In this document: piece by piece, positions 1 to 5,400 of the stretch
Layout: each line of letters opens with the position of its first letter
Position numbering within the stretch: the stretch's first letter is position 1
DNA from: Acidobacteriaceae bacterium
Lineage (GTDB): Bacteria > Acidobacteriota > Terriglobia > Terriglobales > Acidobacteriaceae
Direction: 5' to 3'
NCBI GenBank assembly: GCA_030040175.1
Contig: JASHUF010000440.1
Span: forward strand, 1 to 5,400
DNA length: 5,400 nt
Program-made: the position numbers and the translations under genes
The notes under the pieces: generated by a model
Told to the model about the DNA's origin: nothing
The model's input: only the letters and a program-made list of their open reading frames with translations
Database searches by the model: none

Positions 1-162
1 ATCCCGAAGACGGAAGGCAGAGTCGACGCGACCAACAGGGAGCGGCGACCTTACGAGGAAATGAAAAGGACACAGTAACTCAGAAAATGCCGTAGCGCGG
101 CCAGGCGCCTCTGAGCTGCGTGAGCGAACCTTCCCCTGGCTGCGTCTAACTCCACAGTTGCA

Positions 163-190
163 CAGCCAACCCTGGAATGGGGTGCGGCTG
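163..190. repeat. Imperfect hairpin in the upstream non-coding region
   Basis: CAGCC at 163-167 pairs with GGCTG at 186-190, and ACCC at 169-172 pairs with GGGT at 180-183. The two stems are separated by a small asymmetric internal loop, and the terminal loop has seven bases. No T-run follows on the plus strand, so it does not look like a classic intrinsic terminator. It lies about 180 bases before the propeller gene start and could be the remains of an upstream gene's terminator, a leader structure, or chance in GC-rich DNA. Confidence 0.3.
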
Positions 191-360
191 AGAGAACGTG
201 GCCGCTGAAAAGCCTCAGGCGCGAGATGAACTGGAAGAGCACGAAAATTCGGCCGGCGCAAATGGGTGCGCGGGCTTCCTTAAAATGAAGATAAATCAGC
301 CCCGAACGCAAGTGCGAACAGCGGAACAGCAAGAAAAGTGGCCCCGACGGGCGATGCGCG

Positions 361-365
361 AGGAG
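361..365 (+). promoter_or_regulatory. Ribosome binding site that sets the propeller gene start
   Basis: AGGAG lies five bases before the ATG at 371. This supports ATG 371 over the in-frame GTG at 338, which would add 11 residues ahead of a normal lipoprotein signal peptide and has no comparable site upstream of it. Confidence 0.75.
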
Positions 366-370
366 TGACC

Positions 371-1549
371 ATGAAGATCGCACGAGGCGCGAGGCTGCTG
401 CTCGCTGTGACCCCGTTTCTCGCCGGATGCGGCGATTTCTGGCAGGCGCCAAACGGTTCCTCGACCACCACCACAACCACCTCGACCACGCTCTCCAGCG
501 GCAATTTTTATGTCATCAACTCGGCCACAGACCAGATCGTGGCCTACAGCATCAATTCCGGCACCTTGAACCAGATCGGGGTCTCCAATCTTTCCGCCGC
601 GCCAACGGCCATCGCCATGTCTCCGGGCGGTGGATTTCTCTACGTGAGCACGGGAGTCGGCATCTATCTCTACACCATCGGCTCCAACGGAGCGCTCACC
701 TTGGGCAACAACGGCGGAGTGGTCTCCTCTGACCCTGCCTCCGCCATTGCGGTCGATCCGTCGGGCGCGTGGCTCGTGGACGCGGTCGAGGGCACCAGCG
801 GCCTGCAGTTGACCGCAACCCCCATCAACTCCTCGGGCCTTTACACCAAAGCTTCGGTCGGAACCCAGGCGTACACGCTGGCCAACGCCTCGGTCGAACA
901 ATTGGCCATCTCCGGCGACGACCGCTACGTTTTTGTCGCCGCCGGCCAGGGCGGCACGCTGGCGATTCCGTTCACCGCCGGCGATGCCAATCCCCTCGCG
1001 CCGCCCCCGGTCTCCTTAATCGCTCCATTGAACGCGAGCGGCTCCGATCTTTCCGTGGCCGTGGACCCGGGGACGGCCCCGCGCGTGTTTTACATCGGAG
1101 AAGTCCTCGGCTCCGGCGGCACCACGGGCGGCCTGCGCGTCTTCAACTACGGCTCTCTGGGTGGAACGCTCACCCAGGCGGCGGGCTCGCCGATTGCCAG
1201 TGGCGGGCTGTCCCCGCGCGCAATTCTTCCCATCGCCTCGGGCGATTATGTCTACGTGGCCAACGGCACGGGCGTGAGCTCGGCAGGCAGTATCGGCGGA
1301 TTTTCGCTTACCGGCAGTGATGGCGCATACACCATCGCCGCTGTCGCCACGGCTACCACCGGCATTCAGCCCTACGGTCTCGCCGAAGACAGCACGGCAA
1401 ACTTTGTCCTCGCCGTCTCCGAAGGCGGCAGTTACGACCTTGAATGCTACATCTTCGATACCACCACTGCCGGCCAGCTCGACGACACCATCAATTCAGC
1501 CACGGGCGCCGATCCCACCGATCCCATTGGCATTGCCGCCGCGCCATAA
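371..1549 (+). CDS. Predicted lipoprotein with a seven-bladed YVTN/lactonase-like beta-propeller
   Basis: The product has 392 residues. Residues 1-20 form a lipoprotein signal peptide: a basic start (K2, R5, R8), a hydrophobic core and the lipobox LAGC with Cys20, so it should be lipidated and held in the envelope. Residues 30-44 are a Ser/Thr-rich linker. From residue 45 on I count seven repeats of a pattern in which a Yxx/FxYV strand follows an 'AIAMSPGG' or 'AIAVDPSG' turn. They begin near residues 45, 78, 123, 175, 226, 282 and 334, which is enough for a complete seven-bladed propeller of the YVTN or lactonase-like superfamily (PF10282-like). In that superfamily some members are 6-phosphogluconolactonases, but many surface members have no known activity. 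I cannot identify catalytic residues here, so no enzyme function is assigned. The start at 371 is chosen for its AGGAG site and the signal peptide that follows. The next gene begins about 190 bases downstream in the same direction. The fold call is fairly firm; the role is unknown. Confidence 0.85.
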   Translation: MKIARGARLLLAVTPFLAGCGDFWQAPNGSSTTTTTTSTTLSSGNFYVINSATDQIVAYSINSGTLNQIGVSNLSAAPTAIAMSPGGGFLYVSTGVGIYLYTIGSNGALTLGNNGGVVSSDPASAIAVDPSGAWLVDAVEGTSGLQLTATPINSSGLYTKASVGTQAYTLANASVEQLAISGDDRYVFVAAGQGGTLAIPFTAGDANPLAPPPVSLIAPLNASGSDLSVAVDPGTAPRVFYIGEVLGSGGTTGGLRVFNYGSLGGTLTQAAGSPIASGGLSPRAILPIASGDYVYVANGTGVSSAGSIGGFSLTGSDGAYTIAAVATATTGIQPYGLAEDSTANFVLAVSEGGSYDLECYIFDTTTAGQLDDTINSATGADPTDPIGIAAAP

Positions 1550-1654
1550 ATTCAGTCGAATCTGCATTCCCTGGCTGCATTGCCGGACGGTGCGCGTTCT
1601 CCGCATCGGCCTGCCGGAGCCGCTTGCTTTCACGCGCAGAATGCGCGCGCATCG

Positions 1655-1677
1655 GGCCGCAAACGCCAACAGCGGCC
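1655..1677. repeat. GC-rich hairpin between two genes
   Basis: GGCCGC at 1655-1660 is the exact inverse complement of GCGGCC at 1672-1677, leaving an 11-base loop. A G-T wobble could add one pair. It follows the propeller gene stop by about 105 bases and no T-tract comes after it, so a Rho-independent terminator is only a weak possibility. It may also be chance in GC-rich DNA. Confidence 0.3.
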
Positions 1678-1711
1678 TCGCCCCGGCGGCTGCGTTCACG
1701 CTGGCGCAAAG

Positions 1712-1720
1712 TGCTATCCT
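1712..1720 (+). promoter_or_regulatory. Possible extended -10 promoter element for the SH3-like lipoprotein gene
   Basis: TGCTATCCT resembles an extended -10 box (TGnTATnnT). No good -35 hexamer is found 16-18 bases upstream; the best nearby match, TTCACG at 1695-1700, has a spacer of only 14 bases. Transcription would begin near 1727, leaving a leader of only about 14 bases before a GTG start at 1741. This rests on motif resemblance alone. Confidence 0.25.
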
Positions 1721-1740
1721 CAAAGAGCAAATTCGCGGCT

Positions 1741-2904
1741 GTGTTGAACCTCCCTCCAAACTGTCTTGTCCTGCCGGTCCGGCGCCTTCCATCCCTGGCT
1801 GAACTTTTAGGCGCTACGCTCCCGTTTCTCGCCTTGGCCGCAGGTTGCAGCCGCTTCCATCAGCCCCCGCCGGAGATGGTGTACGTTTCCGCCCGCGAAA
1901 TGTATCTCCACGATCGCGTGGCGCCGGTTTCCAATCGCGTGGCCGAGGTCGTGAACGGCGAGGCGCTCGAAGTGGTCGAGCACGGGCACCGCTTCCTTAA
2001 GGTGAAGACCGCCAAGAACGAGATTGGATGGATAGAGGATCATGCCGTAGTGGACTCCAGGACCTACGCTGCCTTTGTTCAGCTTGCCGGCCGGCACAAA
2101 CAGGATCCGGTCACGGCCACGGCAACGCTCCGCGACGATCTCTACATGCACCTCAAGCCCGGCCGCGAGACGGAGCACTTCTACCTGATTTCCGGCAACT
2201 CCAAAGTGCAGCTTCTTGCGCGTGCCTCCATTGCCCGCGCGGAAGCGCCCGGCTTTGGACCGCTGGCAAAGCTGGCGGCGCCGGAGAAGCCCGGCTCCGG
2301 CAAGACGGCTGAGCCGGAACCGCCGCCGCCGGTGCTGGAGGACTGGTGGCTTGCCAGGGACAGCCAGGGTCATACCGGCTGGCTGCTCGGGAGCCGGCTG
2401 GACGTGGATGTCCCCGACGATATCGCTCAGTACGGTGAAGGTCAGCGCTTCGTCGGCGCGTGGCTGCTGGCCAAGGTCTACGATCCCGCGTCCGATGCGC
2501 CCAATCATGAGGCGGCCGAGTATCTCACCGCGCTGGCCCCTCCCCAATCGGGACTTCCCTTCGACTTCGACCAGATTCGCGTCTTTACCTGGAGCAAAAA
2601 TCACCATCGCTACGAGACCGCATTCCGTCTGCATCCCATCGACGGTTTTCTGCCCGTCCACATCTACAGCGCCAGCACGCCTTCCGGCAGCGTGCCTGCC
2701 TTCAGCTTCGAGCTCGGCGCCGGCGGGAAGGTTGCCACCGACCCGGCTACCGGCATCACCCGCCCCACCTCCGGGCGGACCCTCAATTACGAAATGATCG
2801 ATACGCTGGTCAAGCGCATCGGCCCGGATATGGCGCCCATCCAGCTTGATCGCGCGCTTGAAAAAGAGGCAGAGGAAGGGAAGCCGCAGAGAAAGCGCAA
2901 ATAG
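1741..2904 (+). CDS. Predicted SH3-like-domain lipoprotein of unknown function
   Basis: From the GTG at 1741 the product has 387 residues. The N-terminus contains an RR pair (14-15), a hydrophobic stretch (22-34) and a lipobox LAAGC with Cys36, so it is a likely envelope lipoprotein. Residues 46-105 look like a bacterial SH3-type domain: VYVSARE, then a [13 protein letters not shown] turn, then the closing strand IGWIEDHAV. Residues about 124-220 look like a second such domain (LYMHLKPG, then [19 protein letters not shown]), split by a Pro/Glu/Lys-rich stretch at about 181-198. Residues 221-387 form a further region I do not recognise, ending in a charged tail rich in Glu, Lys and Arg. Bacterial SH3 domains often bind cell-wall material or other proteins, so a periplasmic scaffolding role is possible but is inference. 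The start is uncertain: TTG 1744 is equally possible, the only purine-rich stretch (AAAGAG, 1722-1727) is badly spaced, and ATG 1876 would remove the lipobox. A longer frame reaching back to 1444 overlaps the propeller gene and is unlikely. Confidence 0.75.
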   Translation: MLNLPPNCLVLPVRRLPSLAELLGATLPFLALAAGCSRFHQPPPEMVYVSAREMYLHDRVAPVSNRVAEVVNGEALEVVEHGHRFLKVKTAKNEIGWIEDHAVVDSRTYAAFVQLAGRHKQDPVTATATLRDDLYMHLKPGRETEHFYLISGNSKVQLLARASIARAEAPGFGPLAKLAAPEKPGSGKTAEPEPPPPVLEDWWLARDSQGHTGWLLGSRLDVDVPDDIAQYGEGQRFVGAWLLAKVYDPASDAPNHEAAEYLTALAPPQSGLPFDFDQIRVFTWSKNHHRYETAFRLHPIDGFLPVHIYSASTPSGSVPAFSFELGAGGKVATDPATGITRPTSGRTLNYEMIDTLVKRIGPDMAPIQLDRALEKEAEEGKPQRKRK

Positions 2905-3010
2905 GGGCAGGGAACCGGACGGGAAGAGATTGCGCAAAACAGGCAGAACGACAGGACCGTGGCAACGATCGGACGGCGCGCGTTTCTCCTGCGTGCGAAT
3001 GGTGCTACCT

Positions 3011-3032
3011 GCGGTAACCGCGTTCCCGAACG
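3011..3032. repeat. Two abutting inverted repeats, candidate operator
   Basis: GCGGT-A-ACCGC (3011-3021) is a palindrome with a single central base. It is followed directly, sharing one C, by CGTTC-CC-GAACG (3021-3032). The pair lies about 150 bases before the TTG start of the receptor gene and directly after the -10-like TGCTACCT. A dimeric repressor such as a LacI or GntR family member could bind sites of this size, but no regulator gene is present in the window. They could also be chance or a small RNA fold. Confidence 0.3.
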
Positions 3033-3169
3033 GCGCACTGAGGCATGAGCCGGATTGGCCGCTCGCGCGTCTATGAGACAAGCAAGCGATTCTCTTTCGT
3101 CGATCGTCCCTTGGACAGGCGGTCTCCGCTCCTGACCACCAACACTCCCACCCGCGCTCAACCGCCAAC

Positions 3170-3174
3170 AGGGG
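3170..3174 (+). promoter_or_regulatory. Ribosome binding site supporting a TTG start
   Basis: AGGGG, or AGGGGA if 3175 is included, lies five to six bases before the TTG at 3181. An in-frame TGA at 3133-3135 blocks any longer start, and no ATG or GTG lies in frame between that stop and 3181. With the signal peptide that follows, this makes TTG the best start. Confidence 0.7.
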
Positions 3175-3180
3175 ATTCCT

Positions 3181-5400
3181 TTGAAGACCAAGCTGTGGTT
3201 CCTGGCACCGTTGATCCTCGTGCTGTTTTCGTCGCTGCAACCTCGGGCGGTCGCGCAGACCTCGACGTTGCGGGGCGCCGTTGTCGACCCCAGTGGGGCC
3301 AATATCCCGGGAGCCAGCGTGAGCCTGACGCTGGGCAGCCGCGTTCTTACCACCAGGTCCGGGCCCGACGGCCGCTATGAGTTCCGCTCTCTTGCACCCG
3401 GCTCCTATGCGCTTACTGCCACGGCCGAGGGCTTCGCGCCGCTTTCGATTCCTGGCCTTCAAATCGTAGCCGGCTCTGCCAAAGAGTTGGATCTTCCCCT
3501 GGCCATCCAGGCCGAGCAGCAACAGGTCACGGTTCAGGATGAGAGCCAGAGCGTCGGCCTCAGCCCGGACCAGAACGCCAACTCCATGGTGATCAAGGGC
3601 GGCGCTCTCGATGCGCTCTCCGACGATCCCGACGAACTCCAGAGCGAGTTGCAGGCCCTGGCCGGTCCAGCAGCCGGCCCCAACGGAGGGCAAATCTACA
3701 TCGACGGTTTCGAGGGCGGCCAGCTTCCGCCCAAATCCTCAATTCTCGAAATCCGCGTGAATCAGAATCCCTTTTCCGCCGAGTTCGACCGTATCGGCTA
3801 TGGGCGCATCGAGATCATCACCAAACCCGGCTCGCAGAAGCTCAAGGGCAGGGCGTTCAGCTTTGGTAACGATTCGGCCCTGAACACGGCAAATCCTCTT
3901 ATCGCCCAGCAGCCCGACTACTACATCTACGGCACCGGCGCCAACCTCTCCGGGCCGCTGACCAAAACCTCCGCCTACTTCCTCGACTTCTTCCGCATGA
4001 GCCGTCAGAACCAGGTGATCGTGGATGCGGCCAATCCGCAGAATCCGGCGCAGAACCTGTCCGAGCCCTTCCCCGATCCCTCCACCATGATCGATATCGA
4101 GCCCCGCATCGATTTCGAGCTCGGCAAGAGCAACATGCTCACCGTCCGCGACGAAATTTACCGCTCCAGCCAATCGGGCAGCGGCGTGGGCACGCTCAAT
4201 CTGCAGGAACAGGCGACGAGCGGAACTGCCGAAGAGAACACTCTCCAGATCGGCGATACGATTCTCGTCAATCCGCGGCTGGTCAACGAAGCGCGCTTTC
4301 AGTGGCGCCGCATCCGCAACAGCCAGGCGGCCGAATATCCGGGGCCCACCGTCAGCGTGCAGGGCGCGTTCACCACCGGCGGCAACAGTTCCGGCGTCGA
4401 CCAGGATCACGAAGACGTCCTGCAGCTTCAGGACTATTCGACAGCTACGGCCGGCCCCCACACCCTGCGCTTCGGCATGCGCCTCAGAAGCTATCGTGAC
4501 GCCAATTACTCCACCTCCGGAGAAAACGGCACCTACGCCTTCGCCTTGACTTCCGACTATCAGGCCGCGACCCCATCGCAATACTCGGCAACCGTGATCA
4601 CCAACCCGCTGGCTCGCCTCATGCTCTTCGATGGCGCGCTGTTCTTTGAAGACGACTGGCGCGTCGATTCCAATCTCACCATGGGCCTCGGCCTCCGCGC
4701 CGAAGGCCAGAATCGCATCCGTGACCATGCCGACTGGGCGCCGCGCGTCTCGCTGGCGTGGAGCCCGCGGCACACCGGCGCCAATCCGCCCAGAACCGTC
4801 GTCCGCGCCGGCTACGGCTGGTTCTACAACCGCTTTACCGTGCCCAACTTTTTCGGCTCGGCCGCAGGCGCACCCTACGTAGCCGAAGCCATCCACGACA
4901 ACCGCATCAACCAGAAGAGCTATGTGATCGACAACCCCTGCTCCGTCATTACAACCGATTGCTTCGATCCCGCCGACCCCATCACGCAGCCTGCGCAGAC
5001 AGTGGAGACGCTGTCCACGAGCGTGCCTTCGTATCACACCATCGATCCGCACTTCCACGCCGCGCTCGACATGCAGGGCGGCATCGGCGTCGATCGCCAG
5101 ATCACCAAGAGGATCACGGCCAACATCACCTATCTCTATACCCAGGGTGTCCACCAGTACCTCACTGACAACGTAACCGCGCCGGCCTTTGACGCGGCTA
5201 CCTATACCGTTACCGGCGCTGCGCCGTCGGTTTACAACTACCAGTTTCAGTCCGGCGGCGTATACCGGCAGAATCAGCTCATTTTCACCGGCAGTTTGCA
5301 GTTGAAGCGTCTCACGCTCAATGGCTTCTACTTGCTCAACCAGGCCAACAGCGATACCCAGGGCGTCACCTCGCAGCCCTCCGTCGCGCAGGATCCCGGC
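3181..5400 (+). CDS. TonB-dependent receptor, Oar-like, with N-terminal carboxypeptidase-regulatory-like domain (3' end cut by the window)
   Basis: An open frame of 740 codons runs to the window edge without a stop. Residues 1-25 are a Sec signal peptide: K2 and K4, a hydrophobic core, then AVA before Gln26. Residues about 29-107 form a carboxypeptidase-regulatory-like (Ig-like beta-sandwich) domain, shown by LRGAVVDPSGANIPGASV, PDGRYEF and LAPGSYALTATAEGF. Residues about 125-220 are the plug, with NGGQIYIDGF (169-177), QLPPKSS (181-187), NPFSAEFDR (196-204) and GRIEIITKPGS (208-218). The rest alternates short turns with aromatic and polar strands such as GYGWFYNRF, as in an outer-membrane beta-barrel. 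Family members take up substrates too large for porins, powered by TonB-ExbB-ExbD; the substrate here cannot be read from sequence. I recognise no TonB box. Cys587 and Cys594 could form a disulfide in an extracellular loop. Related acidobacterial proteins are usually around 900-1,200 residues, so a few hundred residues probably lie beyond the edge. The gene appears to be transcribed separately from the one 276 bases upstream. Confidence 0.92.
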   Translation, partial: MKTKLWFLAPLILVLFSSLQPRAVAQTSTLRGAVVDPSGANIPGASVSLTLGSRVLTTRSGPDGRYEFRSLAPGSYALTATAEGFAPLSIPGLQIVAGSAKELDLPLAIQAEQQQVTVQDESQSVGLSPDQNANSMVIKGGALDALSDDPDELQSELQALAGPAAGPNGGQIYIDGFEGGQLPPKSSILEIRVNQNPFSAEFDRIGYGRIEIITKPGSQKLKGRAFSFGNDSALNTANPLIAQQPDYYIYGTGANLSGPLTKTSAYFLDFFRMSRQNQVIVDAANPQNPAQNLSEPFPDPSTMIDIEPRIDFELGKSNMLTVRDEIYRSSQSGSGVGTLNLQEQATSGTAEENTLQIGDTILVNPRLVNEARFQWRRIRNSQAAEYPGPTVSVQGAFTTGGNSSGVDQDHEDVLQLQDYSTATAGPHTLRFGMRLRSYRDANYSTSGENGTYAFALTSDYQAATPSQYSATVITNPLARLMLFDGALFFEDDWRVDSNLTMGLGLRAEGQNRIRDHADWAPRVSLAWSPRHTGANPPRTVVRAGYGWFYNRFTVPNFFGSAAGAPYVAEAIHDNRINQKSYVIDNPCSVITTDCFDPADPITQPAQTVETLSTSVPSYHTIDPHFHAALDMQGGIGVDRQITKRITANITYLYTQGVHQYLTDNVTAPAFDAATYTVTGAAPSVYNYQFQSGGVYRQNQLIFTGSLQLKRLTLNGFYLLNQANSDTQGVTSQPSVAQDPG

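Larger units (their letters stand above)
1..370. other. Left-edge non-coding region and leader of the propeller gene
   Basis: No convincing gene is visible here on either strand. All three forward frames close early. The frame open from base 1 ends at a TAA at 76-78 and could in principle be the last 25 codons of an upstream gene, but its residues match nothing I recognise. The stretch is less GC-biased than the genes and has A-rich patches such as 281-286 (TAAAAT), which could belong to a promoter, but no well-spaced -35 box goes with it. A hairpin lies at 163-190. Two copies of GAACAGC occur at 316-322 and 324-330, just before the ribosome binding site of the next gene. Confidence 0.55.
1550..1740 (+). 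other. Intergenic region between the propeller and SH3-like lipoprotein genes
   Basis: This 191-base gap carries a 6-bp GC-rich hairpin (1655-1677), a 12-base perfect palindrome ATGCGCGCGCAT (1641-1652) and a possible extended -10 element (1712-1720). The frame of the downstream gene stays open through it and back into the propeller gene as far as 1444. The residues there are rich in Arg, Ser and Ala with no domain pattern, so I treat that extension as non-coding. Confidence 0.5.
2905..3180 (+). other. Intergenic region upstream of the TonB-dependent receptor gene
   Basis: This 276-base gap has no credible gene. Small open frames cross it (for example from the ATG at 3045), but they run on out of phase into the receptor gene and encode no recognisable domain. 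It contains the short palindrome TTGCGCAA (2930-2937) and the pair of inverted repeats at 3011-3032. I find no promoter with both boxes well matched. TGCTACCT at 3003-3010 resembles the -10-like element before the preceding gene, but has no clear -35 partner. I see no clear terminator for the SH3-like lipoprotein gene. Confidence 0.5.

Noticed and set aside
1..78. Possible C-terminal end of an upstream gene (25 codons to TAA)
   Set aside because: All three forward frames are open for some distance from the edge, the residues match no family I know, and the stretch is too short to decide. It is noted in the left-region entry only.
226..288. 20-codon open frame beginning with ATG on the plus strand
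   Set aside because: There is no good ribosome binding site and no hydrophobic or other distinctive pattern, and it lies in the leader region. Nothing supports translation.
316..330. Two copies of GAACAGC spaced by one base
   Set aside because: The repeat is only seven bases, has no third full copy, and lies in an A/G-rich leader. It is too short to call a functional repeat.
51..476. Minus-strand open frame of 141 codons at the left end
   Set aside because: It overlaps the signal peptide and linker of the propeller gene, begins with a run of Trp codons opposite the Thr-rich tract, and shows no domain or ribosome binding site.
1444..1740. N-terminal extension of the SH3-like lipoprotein gene by 99 codons
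   Set aside because: It would overlap the propeller gene by about 100 bases, place an Arg/Ser-rich stretch before a lipoprotein signal peptide, and hide the lipobox. It is open by chance.
1807..3693. Minus-strand open frame of 628 codons
   Set aside because: It is antisense to the SH3-like lipoprotein gene, the following gap and the start of the receptor gene. Its translation is rich in Gly and Arg with no domain pattern, as expected from the low stop-codon rate opposite GC-rich genes. The plus strand shows signal peptides and recognisable domains over the same bases.
3739..5154. Minus-strand open frame of 471 codons
   Set aside because: It lies wholly opposite the receptor gene, whose plug and barrel motifs are clear. 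The antisense product is a Gly/Val/Ala/Asp-rich shadow with no recognised fold.
1..5400. Search by eye for mobile elements, CRISPR arrays, tRNA genes, toxin-antitoxin or defence genes
   Set aside because: There are no repeated spacer units, transposase or integrase motifs, terminal inverted repeats, cloverleaf patterns or recognisable defence domains. The window looks like ordinary envelope-protein genes.

Overview
The window reads like chromosomal DNA from a GC-rich Acidobacteriota genome, probably Acidobacteriaceae or a relative. The main reason is the right-hand gene, a TonB-dependent receptor with an N-terminal carboxypeptidase-regulatory-like domain. Its plug carries the motifs GGQIYIDGF, QLPPKSS and NPFSAEFDR, which I recognise from the large Oar-like receptor family of that phylum. 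The assignment rests on family resemblance read by eye, not on a search.

Layout: three genes all point right (+ strand). (1) 1-370 has no convincing gene; it holds a hairpin and the leader of the first gene. (2) 371-1549 encodes a 392-residue predicted lipoprotein: signal peptide, LAGC lipobox, Thr-rich linker and about seven beta-propeller blades of the YVTN/lactonase-like type. (3) 1550-1740 is an intergenic stretch with a GC-rich hairpin and a possible extended -10 promoter. (4) About 1741-2904 encodes a second predicted lipoprotein with SH3-like domains and a C-terminal domain of unknown function. (5) 2905-3180 is intergenic, with two abutting inverted repeats that could be an operator. 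(6) 3181 to the right edge encodes the TonB-dependent receptor, with a TTG start. It is still open at base 5400, after 740 codons.

All three products are predicted to be exported to the cell envelope: two lipoproteins and one outer-membrane beta-barrel. The gaps of about 190 and 276 bases make a single tight operon unlikely, so they are more probably separate transcription units with the same orientation. Nothing in the sequence names a shared substrate. I see no tRNA, rRNA, CRISPR array, insertion sequence, integrase or defence gene. Long open frames on the minus strand are shadows of the GC-rich plus-strand genes. I did not find a convincing undescribed system. The points worth a second look are the inverted repeats before the receptor gene and the architecture and start of the SH3-like lipoprotein.
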